From Gammaproteobacteria bacterium (GTDB lineage: Bacteria > Pseudomonadota > Gammaproteobacteria > JAPPPA01), in NCBI GenBank assembly GCA_030425645.1, contig JAUHZK010000007.1, forward strand, positions 118,280 to 182,279: a stretch of DNA of 64,000 nt. The letters are read 5' to 3'. Shown here piece after piece: positions 17,196 through 26,975 of the stretch. Made by a program: the position numbers and the translations under genes. Numbering within the stretch: position 1 is the first letter of the stretch; each line of letters opens with the position of its first letter. The notes beneath the pieces were generated by a model, which saw only the letters and a list, made by a program, of their open reading frames with translations, was not told where the DNA came from and did no database searches.

Positions 17196-20069
17196 TTATG
17201 CTTTCTTCTTGGTGGTTTTTTTGCTGGTTTTTGCTGCCGCACTGGCACCTAAGCCCAGCGCATCACTAACCAGTTGTTGTTGCTCTTGCACATGCAAACT
17301 GTGATAGCCCGCAGCGGTAGATGCTGCCCCTTTACGCCCGGCGTAATCCAAGCTTTGACCTTTTAGTAAGCCACTCGTTAAACGGTGGCGAATTTGATAC
17401 CAGGCGCCTTGGTTTTGCGGCTCTTCCTGGCACCAAATGATTTCCTTAGCCTTGCTCCAATGCCCCAGCACTTTTGCGTATTCCTCTTCTGGGAATGGGT
17501 AGAGCTGTTCTAGGCGAACAATCGCAACGTCGTCGATATTTTCCTCACGACGTTTTTCGAGAAGGTCGAAATAAACCTTGCCAGAACACACCACTACGCG
17601 TTTGACCTTAGTAGCCGAGAGTTCATCAATTTCCTGAATCACCGGCTGGAAGCGACCGCCTACCAAATCTTCTAAGGAAGACGTCGACAGACGATGGCGC
17701 AGCAACGACTTAGGTGTCATCACGACTAGCGGTTTGCGGAAGCTACGTAACATTTGCCGACGAATCATATGGAACTGTTGCGCCGGTGTAGATGGCACAC
17801 AGACTTGAATATTGTGTTCCGCACAAAGCTGCAAATAGCGTTCTAAACGTGCCGAGGAGTGCTCCGGCCCTTGACCTTCATAACCATGCGGCAAGAACAT
17901 CGACAAGCCACATAGGCGGCCCCACTTAGCCTCACCAGCGGCAATAAATTGATCGATGACTACTTGAGCGCCGTTGGCAAAATCACCGAACTGAGCTTCC
18001 CAAATCACCATAGTTTCGGGCTCAGCGGTGGCATAGCCGTATTCAAAGCCTAGTACCGCTTCCTCTGACAGCAGCGAGTCAATAACCACAAAGTCATCGT
18101 GCTCATGCACATTCTGCAACGGCACTAGGTTGCTGCCATCATTTTGATTGTGGAAAACCGCATGGCGGTGGAAGAAGGTACCGCGGCCAGCGTCCTGACC
18201 ACATAAACGGATCTTGTTCCCGCCATCAATCAACCCAGCGTAGGCCATGGTCTCGGCAAAACCCCAGTCAATGGGCATGCCGCCGGCGGCCATTTTCTTG
18301 CGATTAGCAACGATTTGCTTAACCCGAGAATGCAAACCAAATCCTTCCGGTACCGTAGTGATGGTATCGGCATAGCTGCGAATTTTATCTAGCGTTAAGC
18401 CGGTATCGACGTCCTCGTCCCATCCAGCGCGGTTGTATTTACTCCAATCAACGGTGTGTTTGTTGCCAACCAAACCTAGGGTTTTAACGGCTATATTTTT
18501 GCCGGCGTCTAGACCGTCACGGTATTCGGCAATCATTTGCGCGTCTTCAGACGCTGATAAAACACCTTCTTGTTGCAGGCGCTTACCGTATAGCGTGCGG
18601 GTGGTATCCCGGTCACTAATAATTTTGTACATACGCGGCTGCGTGGCACGCGGTTCGTCGGCCTCATTGTGTCCATGGCGGCGATAACAAACGAGGTCAA
18701 TAAAGACGTCTTTTTTGAATTCAGTGCGATAGTCCATCGCAATCTGCGTCACATAGGCTACCGCCTCAGGATCATCACCATTAACGTGAAACACTGGGCA
18801 ACCAGCAAACTTAGCGACATCTGAACAATACTCGGTAGAACGCGTATCGTCGGGGCGGCTGGTAGTAAAGCCGACTTGGTTGTTAATGATGATATGCAAG
18901 GTGCCGCCAGTTTTAAAACCACGCACCTGTGATAGTTGCAGCGTTTCAAAGACCACGCCCTGTCCAGCGACCGCCGAATCACCATGCACTACGATAGGCA
19001 GAATGGTTTTGCCGTCACGATCTTTACGGCGGTCTTGACGAGCCCTAACAGACCCCTCCACCACTGGATTTACGATTTCCAAATGCGAAGGGTTAAAGGC
19101 CAGCACCAAATGCATTTGCTGCTCTTCGACTTCAACGTCTGTAGAAAAGCCCATGTGGTACTTAACGTCACCCGAACCGCCGATTTTCTCATCTTGATCG
19201 AGCTTGCCTTCAAACTCTTTGAACAACATCGCTGGCGATTTACCCATCACGTTCACGAGCACATTTAAACGCCCACGGTGAGCCATGCCGATCACCACTT
19301 CTTCAACGTGATGACGACCCGCTTGTGCAATGGCGGCATTCATACTGGTAATAAAGCTTTCGCCACCCTCGAGAGAGAAGCGTTTTTGGCCTACATATTT
19401 GGTATGCAGGTATTTCTCAATACCCTCTGCCGCAGTTAAACCACGCAATAACTCTTTACGTTGGTCAGCGCTAAAATGCTGCTGCCCAAACTCGCCTTCC
19501 AAACGCCCCTGAATCCAACGTTTTTCGCGAGTATCAGTAATATGCATGTACTCAGCGCCAATGGTGCCGGTGTACACGCCACGTACAAAATCAATAATCT
19601 CAGCTAAGGTCATCTGGTCAGCAGCAGCCAGAGAACCAGTGTTAAAGGTTGTTTCTAAATCAGTGCTCGTTAGACCGTGAAACGCTGGGTCTAAATCAGC
19701 CACTGGAGAGCGGTCACGAAAACCCAAAGGGTCGATATGCGCATTTTGATGTCCGCGTACACGGTAAGCATTAATTAAGCGCAAAACCGAGGCTTGCTTT
19801 TCGGCCGCCTCAGGCGCTAACGCATGACTGCCCTGATAACCGGCATGCAGCTTATTGATCGCCTGCTGACGGAAAGTTTTTTGAATGGGCGAATGCGCGA
19901 CATCCGCGCGCCCCGTTTCATTGCCACCCAGCGAGTTAAAGTAGTCCCGCCATTCCGGTGGCACTGCGTCCGGGTTATGTAGGTACTGCTCATAAAACGC
20001 TTCAATATAGGGCGCGTTGCTACTATAAAGGTGCGCGGTTTGTTGGCGACGCTGCAAATCTGCTGACAT
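17196..20069 (-). CDS. sucA: 2-oxoglutarate dehydrogenase E1 component
   Basis: Thiamine-diphosphate enzyme that decarboxylates 2-oxoglutarate in the TCA cycle. I use ATG 20069 (MSADLQRRQQ), with AGGA 9 nt upstream, giving 957 residues against 933 in E. coli; the frame can be read up to a TTG at 20144 without support. It has the N-terminal E2-binding segment, the ThDP region with GMAHRGRLNVL and GDSAVAGQG, and a C-terminal transketolase-like part (EHSSARLERYLQL). The C-terminus carries a Lys/Thr/Ala-rich tail (KTSKKTTKKKA) that looks added. First gene of sucA-sucB-lpdA; sucCD does not follow and sdh does not precede. Confidence 0.97.
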   Translation of the reverse strand: MSADLQRRQQTAHLYSSNAPYIEAFYEQYLHNPDAVPPEWRDYFNSLGGNETGRADVAHSPIQKTFRQQAINKLHAGYQGSHALAPEAAEKQASVLRLINAYRVRGHQNAHIDPLGFRDRSPVADLDPAFHGLTSTDLETTFNTGSLAAADQMTLAEIIDFVRGVYTGTIGAEYMHITDTREKRWIQGRLEGEFGQQHFSADQRKELLRGLTAAEGIEKYLHTKYVGQKRFSLEGGESFITSMNAAIAQAGRHHVEEVVIGMAHRGRLNVLVNVMGKSPAMLFKEFEGKLDQDEKIGGSGDVKYHMGFSTDVEVEEQQMHLVLAFNPSHLEIVNPVVEGSVRARQDRRKDRDGKTILPIVVHGDSAVAGQGVVFETLQLSQVRGFKTGGTLHIIINNQVGFTTSRPDDTRSTEYCSDVAKFAGCPVFHVNGDDPEAVAYVTQIAMDYRTEFKKDVFIDLVCYRRHGHNEADEPRATQPRMYKIISDRDTTRTLYGKRLQQEGVLSASEDAQMIAEYRDGLDAGKNIAVKTLGLVGNKHTVDWSKYNRAGWDEDVDTGLTLDKIRSYADTITTVPEGFGLHSRVKQIVANRKKMAAGGMPIDWGFAETMAYAGLIDGGNKIRLCGQDAGRGTFFHRHAVFHNQNDGSNLVPLQNVHEHDDFVVIDSLLSEEAVLGFEYGYATAEPETMVIWEAQFGDFANGAQVVIDQFIAAGEAKWGRLCGLSMFLPHGYEGQGPEHSSARLERYLQLCAEHNIQVCVPSTPAQQFHMIRRQMLRSFRKPLVVMTPKSLLRHRLSTSSLEDLVGGRFQPVIQEIDELSATKVKRVVVCSGKVYFDLLEKRREENIDDVAIVRLEQLYPFPEEEYAKVLGHWSKAKEIIWCQEEPQNQGAWYQIRHRLTSGLLKGQSLDYAGRKGAASTAAGYHSLHVQEQQQLVSDALGLGASAAAKTSKKTTKKKA

Positions 20070-20426
20070 TTGCCTGTTTCCTGTCAGTGTTGTTCTTTTC
20101 TCGGCCCATTGCTGGGAAAACCTCCTGCGACCTGCAGAAGCCAAGCTGCCTTATAGCAAGTTCCAAGCCAACCTTCGCGGTCTTGCCTCACGGCCCTCCA
20201 AGCACGAAACTCACTAGCTAGAGTCTACTCTTGGTCAGGCGTCGTGCAAACCACTAATACGGCAATATGGCATTGAGGTTCAGTTAATACCGGAAGAGTT
20301 GACGGAATGGCTCGTTGACTAGCGCTTACTAGCCGCAGTTAGCACTAATGACTATAAAAATTTGATTTAGTGCCTAATGGCAGGCCGCGCAGTCAACGAC
20401 ACCCCAAAACGCTGCCCAACGCCGCA
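20070..20426. other. Gap between metallophosphatase gene and sucA
   Basis: About 357 bp with no supportable gene; it should contain the sucA promoter and leader. A TATAAG-like -10 hexamer lies on the minus strand near 20150 but has no convincing -35. An AT-rich inverted repeat is at 20342-20373. Nothing else is recognisable. Confidence 0.5.
20342..20373. repeat. AT-rich inverted repeat GCACTAA/TTAGTGC
   Basis: Seven-bp perfect arms flank an 18-nt AT-rich centre (TGACTATAAAAATTTGAT). On the minus strand it is just downstream of the metallophosphatase gene. It could be a weak terminator or a protein-binding site; the sequence does not decide. Confidence 0.4.
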
Positions 20427-21107
20427 CTATTGAGCTTGCTCGGCGAGCCAATCATCCAAACAGAAAACACCCGCATCATTGCCCCGCCATAGGCCACAAT
20501 CGGTATACACCACGTTACCAACAACGGTGGGGCGGTCGACCGGTGAATGCCCCACAAAAACCCAGTCCACTCCAGCAACAGGTTGCACTTGGCTTGCCGA
20601 CAAACCGCTGCCAATCACAGCCTTCCAACGCCAGCGAGACCACAACGCCATCTCACGAGCATCGGCGTCACCAGCCTGCAACTGGGCACAATAATCATCC
20701 CAACTTAGGCCTTCATAAATATCGGCATGAACAATGCCAATACGTTGCCCTTGGCAAGTGAATGTGCGTGCATAGGGAAGGCTATCGAGCCCATTAGCCA
20801 CTTGTGTTTGCTGCTGAGCAGACAGGCGGAACCACCAGTCGCCATTCAGCGAACGCAATAACGCCGTGTTTTTTTCATCGCTTGGATTAGCGTGAGCTTG
20901 CAACACAATATGCTCATGATTGCCACGCACTGGTTTAAACCACGGTTTTTGCAACCATTCAGCCACATAGCAAGACTCTTCGCCACGATTAACCAAGTCC
21001 CCTAGCGAATAGACAACATCCTTGCTTGGATCGAAGTTTAGCGCCTGCAACCGCCGCCAAAGGCGCGAGAAGCTGCCATGTATGTCGGCCGATATATAAG
21101 TCGCCAT
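20427..21107 (-). CDS. PP1/ApaH-type metallophosphatase
   Basis: A 226-residue calcineurin-like phosphoesterase. The metal-binding set is complete: Asp8 and His10 in SADIHG, Asp37 in GDLVNRG (Asn replaces the usual Asp of GDxVDRG), Asn63-His64 in RGNHE, and a C-terminal GHSPVDRP. This subfamily includes the serine/threonine phosphatases PrpA/PrpB and diadenosine tetraphosphatase ApaH; the sequence alone does not decide the substrate. It stands alone between sucA and the polysaccharide locus. Confidence 0.85.
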   Translation of the reverse strand: MATYISADIHGSFSRLWRRLQALNFDPSKDVVYSLGDLVNRGEESCYVAEWLQKPWFKPVRGNHEHIVLQAHANPSDEKNTALLRSLNGDWWFRLSAQQQTQVANGLDSLPYARTFTCQGQRIGIVHADIYEGLSWDDYCAQLQAGDADAREMALWSRWRWKAVIGSGLSASQVQPVAGVDWVFVGHSPVDRPTVVGNVVYTDCGLWRGNDAGVFCLDDWLAEQAQ

Positions 21108-21164
21108 GGCTTATCGGTTTAGCTCTTTCAAAGTCATTGCATTAAGCCTACCGCAAGCGGACAA

Positions 21165-22547
21165 CTAGTAGGCATTGGTCTGATTCCAAGCTCTAAACGC
21201 CGTTTTTAGGATGATCTTAAAGTCCAACCAAAGCGACCAGTGCTCAATATAGTAGAGGTCGTACTCAATGCGCTTCTTAAGCTTTTCGTCGGTATCAATT
21301 TCACCGCGATAGCCGTTCACCTGAGCCCAACCGGTAACGCCGGGTTTAACCTTGTAACGGTAGCTCCAGTTTGGCGCCACTGCTTCAAACTGCTGCCGCT
21401 GAGAAATTGGGTGCGGGCGCGGCCCAACAATGGACATACGCCCCTGCAGCACATTGAGAAACTGCGGCAGCTCGTCAAGGCTGGTATTGCGCAGGAAGCG
21501 CCCGACCTTGGTGACTCGCATATCACCCCGCGTGGCCGCTTCAATAACACCATCGCGCTCTTTATGCTCAACCATAGTGCGGAATTTATAGACCTTAATA
21601 CTACGGCCATTCCAGCCATGCCGGACCTGCTTAAAAATAGCTGGGCCAGGCGAGTCTAACTTTACCGCCAAGGCGATCAACAGGCCTAACGGCAACAGCG
21701 CCAACACCAGCATCAAGGCTAAAAGCCTATCCTCAGCCGCCTTAGCCACGGCCCGATGACCCACCAACGGGTTTTTCTGCATATGTAGAACCGGCATACC
21801 AGCAACAATACGCATACTTTTTTGTACCAGCTCAACGCCAATAAAGTCAGGCACCCAATACACTTGGGTTGAAAAGGTTTCTAAAGAACGTTGCAAATCA
21901 CGGACTTTTTCAAAGTCTTGAGCGGGGCGCGCGATCCATACTTGATCCACATCCGCCGTAGACAACAATTGGTTCAGCGAATCCGCCAGCTCGGCCTCAT
22001 TCATCGAGTCAACATCAAACTCGGCCACCAGCTCAAAACCGGATTCCAATGAACGCTCGACACCCGCTTTTACCGAAGCCATACCGCTGGCCGTGCCCAC
22101 CAATACTAGGTAACGACGATTACGGCCTGTACGCCGTAACCACGCCAACACGCTCCGCACCAGCAATCGGCTCGTCAACATAAAGCCAACGGACAACAGG
22201 AAAGAGCTTCCCACCCATACCCGTGAGTAGGACGCGCCAGACTTGGTAAATAGAGCTAATAACGCAAACGCGCCATAAAGGGTACAGAGCGCCAACAACA
22301 ACCGCCCAAGCTCAGGCCAAACAGACTCGCCACGCCGAGGCCGATACAAACCGAAACGCGCAAACCAAGCAGGCACCACCAACGGCATCACCAAAAACAT
22401 TAGGCGATATTGCAGGCCTGACTCGGAATCAAAACCCAAATACGCCCAATAGGCAATGAGTGCCGCAGCCACCGCGGAAATAACGTCTACCAACGGCAAC
22501 GCATAGGTAATTTGCTTATCAAACTGGCGTAGAAAGCCACTGCGCAT
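21165..22547 (-). CDS. Undecaprenyl-phosphate hexose-1-phosphate transferase, WcaJ-like
   Basis: Polyprenyl-phosphate priming glycosyltransferase that would start repeat-unit assembly by placing a hexose-1-phosphate, probably glucose or galactose, on undecaprenyl phosphate. From ATG 22547 (GGAG 9 nt upstream; the frame extends to a TTG at 22562) it has 460 residues. Four N-terminal membrane segments lie within about residues 10-130, then a soluble Rossmann-like middle domain, a membrane helix near 270-290 and the catalytic PGT domain. That domain has [40 protein letters not shown] and [10 protein letters not shown]. It marks one end of the polysaccharide locus and faces away from gmd. Confidence 0.92.
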   Translation of the reverse strand: MRSGFLRQFDKQITYALPLVDVISAVAAALIAYWAYLGFDSESGLQYRLMFLVMPLVVPAWFARFGLYRPRRGESVWPELGRLLLALCTLYGAFALLALFTKSGASYSRVWVGSSFLLSVGFMLTSRLLVRSVLAWLRRTGRNRRYLVLVGTASGMASVKAGVERSLESGFELVAEFDVDSMNEAELADSLNQLLSTADVDQVWIARPAQDFEKVRDLQRSLETFSTQVYWVPDFIGVELVQKSMRIVAGMPVLHMQKNPLVGHRAVAKAAEDRLLALMLVLALLPLGLLIALAVKLDSPGPAIFKQVRHGWNGRSIKVYKFRTMVEHKERDGVIEAATRGDMRVTKVGRFLRNTSLDELPQFLNVLQGRMSIVGPRPHPISQRQQFEAVAPNWSYRYKVKPGVTGWAQVNGYRGEIDTDEKLKKRIEYDLYYIEHWSLWLDFKIILKTAFRAWNQTNAY

Positions 22548-22631
22548 AGCGCTCGTCTCCAATACACATCACTGACACCTCACCTTTCTTCGCGAGTGCA
22601 TGCAGTGGTTCTTCGGTTCTACTATTTTATG

Positions 22632-22662
22632 TTGACTCGAAAGAGTCGCGACCGATTATACT
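22632..22662. promoter_or_regulatory. Divergent promoter-like region with palindrome, wcaJ-like / gmd
   Basis: On the plus strand TTGACT (22632-22637) and TATACT (22657-22662) resemble sigma70 hexamers, though the spacer is 19 bp. On the minus strand a perfect TATAAT lies at 22660-22655 without a clear -35. The palindrome GACTC-GAAA-GAGTC (22634-22647) overlaps the plus-strand -35 and could be an operator. Confidence 0.35.
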
Positions 22663-22704
22663 GATGACCTTCCCTTTACAGCATTTATTATTAGACAACA
22701 TAAG

Positions 22705-23832
22705 ATGACAAACAACAAAGTAGCGCTAATAACCGGCATTACCGGTCAAGATGGCTCTTATTTAGCGGAACTACTACTGGAGAAAGGCTACGAGGTTCAC
22801 GGTATTAAGCGTCGCTCCTCTCAATTCAACACCCAACGTATTGACCATATTTATCAAGACCCTCATCTTGACGATAAGAATCTACACCTGCATTACGGCG
22901 ACTTGTCGGACAGCTCAAACCTAACCCGCATTCTCGCCGAAGTACAACCTGATGAGGTCTACAACCTAGCGGCACAATCACATGTCGCCGTTAGCTTTGA
23001 AAGCCCTGAATACACCGCTGATGTCGACGCGCTTGGCACCTTGCGCCTATTGGAAGCAATCCGTTTTCTAGGCTTGGTAGACAAAACACGTTTTTATCAA
23101 GCCTCAACATCCGAACTATACGGCCTAGTACAAGAAGTACCGCAGAAAGAAACCACACCGTTTTATCCGCGCTCACCCTACGCCGTTGCCAAAATGTACG
23201 CCTATTGGATCTGCGTGAATTACCGCGAAGCCTATGGCATGTATACCTGTAACGGCATTCTGTTTAACCACGAATCGCCGCGTCGCGGAGAAACGTTTGT
23301 AACCCGAAAAATTACGCGAGGCCTAGCCAATATTGCGCAAGGCTTAGAAGGCTGTCTCTATTTAGGCAACCTCAACGCGTTACGTGACTGGGGCCATGCT
23401 AAAGATTACGTACAAATGCAGTGGCTAATGCTGCAGCAAGACAAACCACAGGACTTTGTTATCGCCACCGGCGAGCAATATAGTGTGCGTGATTTCGTCA
23501 ATATGTCAGCCGCGGCGCTGGGGCTAACTCTAACTTGGCATGGCAGCGAAAAGAACGAATACGCCACCGTCGAAGAGATCAGTGGTGACGATGCGCCGGC
23601 ACTAGAAAAAGGCCAAGTCATAGTGCGCGTAGATCCGCGTTACTACCGACCAACAGAAGTAGAGACCCTACTCGGCGACCCTAGCAAAGCCAAACGTGAG
23701 CTTGGCTGGACACCCACTACCAGCACTGCAGAAATGACACGAGAAATGGTGGCGGCCGATTTAGCTAAGGCCAAGCAAAACGCGCTACTTACAGCACATG
23801 GCTACGCGCCAGATCACACCGTAGAGCACTAA
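22705..23832 (+). CDS. gmd: GDP-mannose 4,6-dehydratase
   Basis: Gmd converts GDP-mannose to GDP-4-keto-6-deoxymannose, the precursor of fucose, rhamnose (D-form), colitose or perosamine. The 375-residue extended SDR protein has the NADP-binding [15 protein letters not shown] near the N-terminus, active-site STSELYG and [10 protein letters not shown] (YxxxK), and the family-specific [15 protein letters not shown]. No Fcl/GMER, Rmd or Per partner is recognised in the window, so the final sugar is unknown. The ribosome-binding site is weak. It is a lone plus-strand gene convergent with the next epimerase. Confidence 0.97.
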   Translation: MTNNKVALITGITGQDGSYLAELLLEKGYEVHGIKRRSSQFNTQRIDHIYQDPHLDDKNLHLHYGDLSDSSNLTRILAEVQPDEVYNLAAQSHVAVSFESPEYTADVDALGTLRLLEAIRFLGLVDKTRFYQASTSELYGLVQEVPQKETTPFYPRSPYAVAKMYAYWICVNYREAYGMYTCNGILFNHESPRRGETFVTRKITRGLANIAQGLEGCLYLGNLNALRDWGHAKDYVQMQWLMLQQDKPQDFVIATGEQYSVRDFVNMSAAALGLTLTWHGSEKNEYATVEEISGDDAPALEKGQVIVRVDPRYYRPTEVETLLGDPSKAKRELGWTPTTSTAEMTREMVAADLAKAKQNALLTAHGYAPDHTVEH

Positions 23833-23836
23833 AAAT

Positions 23837-23860
23837 TTGGCCCGCCGAAAGGCGGGCCAA
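23837..23860 (-). terminator. Rho-independent terminator between gmd and the SDR gene
   Basis: Perfect 10-bp stem TTGGCCCGCC/GGCGGGCCAA with a GAAA loop. On the minus strand it is followed by AAATTTTT, serving the SDR gene; the plus strand lacks a U-tract, so it is weaker for gmd. Confidence 0.75.
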
Positions 23861-23877
23861 TAAACATCGGGCCGGAG

Positions 23878-24927
23878 CTAGGCTTCGCGCCAAGCCTGCC
23901 AAATTTCAGTAAAGATATCTTCTAGCGACTTGCTCAACTCCCACTCAGGGTAGTGAGCTTTGATCTTGCTTAAATCTGAGATATAGCAAATGTGATCGCC
24001 AATGCGGTTGGTTTCGTCGTAGTCATATTCCATCGGTACGCCGGAGATGGTCTCAATCAACTTGAACGACTCTAGAATAGAAATTGAGTTGTCGCGCCCA
24101 CCACCTAAGTTGTAGACCTCTGCCACCCGCGGCGCCGCAATAAAGGCATCAATAAAACTCGCAACGTCATAGGCGTGAATATTGTCACGGACCTGTTTGC
24201 CCTTGTAACCAAACACGGTGTATTTGCGCCGCTGCACATTACATTTAATTAGATAACTCAAGAAACCATGCAACTCAACGCCGCTATGGTTGGGGCCAGT
24301 TAAACAGCCACCACGCAAGCAGCAGGTTGGCATACCAAAGTAGCGCCCATACTCCTGTACCAGCACATCACCAGCCAGCTTAGAAGCGCCAAACAAGGAA
24401 TGCGTGCACTGGTCAACAGAGAAGTCCTCACGAATGCCGTTTTGGTAAGCCTCGTCGCCGTACTCCCAACGCGTGTCTAACTCCACTAGATTCAACGCAT
24501 TAGGGCCATCGCCATAAACCTTATTGGTCGACATGTGCACAAACGGCGTTTCCGGATTATGCAAACGATTGGCTTCCAACAGGTTTAATGTGCCATTGGC
24601 ATTAACATCAAAGTCGTCAAATGGACGCGACGCAGCCAGGTCATGACTCGGTTGCGCAGCGGTGTGCACAATGGCATCTGGCGCAATCGTAGCGACGGTT
24701 TCTAGGGCTTTACTGCGATCACGAATATCTAGCTCAACATGCACAAAGCGCTCGCCGTAACGCTCGCTTAAACGATGTTGGTTTTTGCGCGTGTCGCCTT
24801 GGGGGCCAAAAAAGTCAGCCCGCATATTGTTATCTACGCCATACACCGTCCAACCCTGATCACAGAAGTAAGCAACTACTTCGCTACCAATCAGGCCGCT
24901 AGACCCAGTGACTAAAATCTTTCTCAC
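23878..24927 (-). CDS. NAD-dependent epimerase/dehydratase, CDP-paratose 2-epimerase-like
   Basis: A 349-residue extended SDR protein, probably a nucleotide-sugar epimerase. It has the NAD motif TGSSGLIG (7-14), the HTAAQPSHD segment typical of RfbE-like CDP-paratose/tyvelose epimerases, active-site MSTNKVYG, and the C-terminal [11 protein letters not shown]. The catalytic YxxxK is read as FGASK, with Phe179 in place of Tyr and Lys183 kept. I recall a bacterial subfamily with this FGASK form, so it may be a family trait. The start is GTG 24927 with AGAGG 5 nt upstream. The substrate is uncertain. Confidence 0.8.
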   Translation of the reverse strand: MRKILVTGSSGLIGSEVVAYFCDQGWTVYGVDNNMRADFFGPQGDTRKNQHRLSERYGERFVHVELDIRDRSKALETVATIAPDAIVHTAAQPSHDLAASRPFDDFDVNANGTLNLLEANRLHNPETPFVHMSTNKVYGDGPNALNLVELDTRWEYGDEAYQNGIREDFSVDQCTHSLFGASKLAGDVLVQEYGRYFGMPTCCLRGGCLTGPNHSGVELHGFLSYLIKCNVQRRKYTVFGYKGKQVRDNIHAYDVASFIDAFIAAPRVAEVYNLGGGRDNSISILESFKLIETISGVPMEYDYDETNRIGDHICYISDLSKIKAHYPEWELSKSLEDIFTEIWQAWREA

Positions 24928-24963
24928 GTTCGCCTCTCAATATTCTAATTTGCTTCAGTCACG

Positions 24964-25716
24964 TTAACGCCGTCGCAACAATGCGAGCACGGCATACGCG
25001 ATAAAGCGGCTATTACACACTAGGTAACGCCGCCATAGGCGCCTAGGTTCTTTTATAAATCGGTGAAACCATTCCAGGCCAGCCACTTGCATCCAACGAG
25101 GCGCGGCTTTGATTTCACCTGCCACCAAGTCCAATGCGCCACCAACGCCAATCATCACGGCCTGTATCTGATGCTGCTGTCGAATCATCCACTTTTCTTG
25201 CCGCGGACAGCCAAGACCCACAAACAACACATCAGGCGCGGCGGCGTTAACATCGGCTGCAATCGCAGCCATGTCTGCATCGCTCTGCTCGGCAAATGAG
25301 CCCGGCTGGGCATAACTCAGTGTCAGATTGGGATAATCTTTTTTTATCAACGCAACCAGCAGCGCCAACATTTCCGGGCGACCACCGTAAATACCTACGG
25401 AACGTCGATGACGATTAGCGTGATCCAGCACTCGTAAGGTTAAGCCGTGACCACGAACATGTTGAGCATGCTTGCGGCCCAACAAACGCAGCAGCCAAAA
25501 CAGCGGCCGTCCGTCAGGCACTACCGCCATCGACTGATTGATACCGGCCAATAAAGCCGGATCATCCTGACTTTCAACAAACAAATGCGTGGCAGAAACC
25601 ACAACAAACCCACGCTCTCCGCGCTCGGCGCGGGCAAAGGCTTCTTCAGTCACGGCTTGAGGGGAAGTAGCGGCAACGTGAACACCGCGAATTTCACAAA
25701 AGTCGAATTCGGCCAT
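24964..25716 (-). CDS. WecG/TagA/CpsF family glycosyltransferase (GT26)
   Basis: A 250-residue enzyme of the family that adds ManNAc(A) or related sugars to lipid-linked precursors (WecG in enterobacterial common antigen, TagA in wall teichoic acid). Family marks are THLFVESQDD, VVPDGRPLFW (DGxP), a middle YGGRPEML, the LFVGLGCPRQEKWM motif and the C-terminal GLEWFHRFIKEPRRLWRRYL. It probably transfers an early sugar onto the undecaprenyl-linked primer. It lies 36 bp upstream of the SDR gene on the same strand. Confidence 0.92.
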   Translation of the reverse strand: MAEFDFCEIRGVHVAATSPQAVTEEAFARAERGERGFVVVSATHLFVESQDDPALLAGINQSMAVVPDGRPLFWLLRLLGRKHAQHVRGHGLTLRVLDHANRHRRSVGIYGGRPEMLALLVALIKKDYPNLTLSYAQPGSFAEQSDADMAAIAADVNAAAPDVLFVGLGCPRQEKWMIRQQHQIQAVMIGVGGALDLVAGEIKAAPRWMQVAGLEWFHRFIKEPRRLWRRYLVCNSRFIAYAVLALLRRR

Positions 25717-25928
25717 TAATTTTTCTAATTATCCCGGGGCGAAAATTAAGGACTTGGACAGGCAGCCAAGGCTATCAATTACAGCGGCAAAGACTAACAT
25801 AACTTACCGTCATAACTAGCCAATTCGTTAAGACACTTGGCCGCTAGCGAGCTAGACTAGGCACTGAAATCAGAATTCAATAATGCCAATTGTTTGGTTC
25901 ACAACCTGGCGCAGATATTTAGTCTCTT

Positions 25929-26975
25929 ATGCACCGCAGCCCCACTACCCAGCAAGCACTAATGATCGTCTCACGAGAGTTTGGAGACGGCTTGTTGGCA
26001 CTACGCAGCATCGAATCTATTAGCGAGGCCAACCCCGAGATTAAATGGACTGTGTGGTGCCGCCCTAAAACTGCAGCACTGTTTAAACAACATCAGCATA
26101 TTGATTGCGTGATCGAGAACGAATTCCCAATGGGAGCTAAATGGAACTTCGGCTTTCGCCAGGCTGTACAGCTATTGAAAAACATCGTTCGCATGCGCTT
26201 CCGACGGCGTTTTCTATTTTCTATGGATTTATTAGGAGACTTTCGAGAAGCCTCACTTGGTATTGCCACTAACGGCCGCCAACACTACAGCCCGAGCTGG
26301 AGCCAACAACACGAATTATCAGGGCTAATCCGGACAGCACCGCGCTGGATGCTTAGCAATGCTGTCCCGATGACGACGACAGGACAATCGGTCTACCAAC
26401 AATACCAACAGCTAGCAACACAAGTATGCAACCAGCAAGGGCTGAGACCTCCTGTCAATATTGATTCGCAACCACAGCCCAACAGCAGTAAGCGTGTTGG
26501 CATCCACCCAACCGGCACCTGCCCTTCTAAGTCCTGGCCGCTTGAGCACTGGTTGAGCCTGATCGATCAACTCCACGAAAAGGGCTACCGCGTAGCCATC
26601 TTCGGCGCGCCAGCAGAACGGCCGCAGCTAGTGACCCAATTCTCACAACACGTAAACAGCGACGATATTATTACCGGCTCATTAGCCGAGTTTGAAGAAG
26701 CCACCGAGGGCTTAGATCTACTGGTCGGCTTGGACAGCTTCTCGGTGCATATGGCGTATCGCAAAGGCACGCCATCGGTGGTACTTAATAGTGCCAACTA
26801 TCCACTACTGTGGACGCCACCCAATAGCGCTATCTGCCGCACAGAGGGCTTATGCAATATGCAACCCTGCCTGCACAAAGCACCCTGCGCCGACAGTGAC
26901 GACGCCTATATATGCATGACCCAATTAAAGCCCGAAAAAGTACTGACTGAAACGCTGAAACAACTGAGCGGCTAG
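25929..26975 (+). CDS. Glycosyltransferase family 9 (heptosyltransferase-like)
   Basis: A 348-residue GT-B enzyme related to LPS heptosyltransferases WaaC/WaaF. Seen are the N-terminal MIVSREFGDGLLALRSIES, the second-domain GIHPTGTCPSKSWPLEHW (about 190-207) and the donor-binding LVGLDSFSVHMAYRKGTPSVVL (about 262-283). A Cys-rich C-terminus (CNMQPCLHKAPC) is typical of several GT9 proteins. The first ATG (25929) has no clear ribosome-binding site; ATG 25962 (MIVSREFG) is a reasonable alternative. The gene converges with the methyltransferase gene and shares a CTAG with it. The sugar and acceptor are unknown. Confidence 0.85.
   Translation: MHRSPTTQQALMIVSREFGDGLLALRSIESISEANPEIKWTVWCRPKTAALFKQHQHIDCVIENEFPMGAKWNFGFRQAVQLLKNIVRMRFRRRFLFSMDLLGDFREASLGIATNGRQHYSPSWSQQHELSGLIRTAPRWMLSNAVPMTTTGQSVYQQYQQLATQVCNQQGLRPPVNIDSQPQPNSSKRVGIHPTGTCPSKSWPLEHWLSLIDQLHEKGYRVAIFGAPAERPQLVTQFSQHVNSDDIITGSLAEFEEATEGLDLLVGLDSFSVHMAYRKGTPSVVLNSANYPLLWTPPNSAICRTEGLCNMQPCLHKAPCADSDDAYICMTQLKPEKVLTETLKQLSG

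Noticed and set aside
20070..20144. N-terminal extension of sucA
   Set aside because: It starts at TTG with no suitable site; ATG 20069 has AGGA and gives the expected E1 N-terminus.
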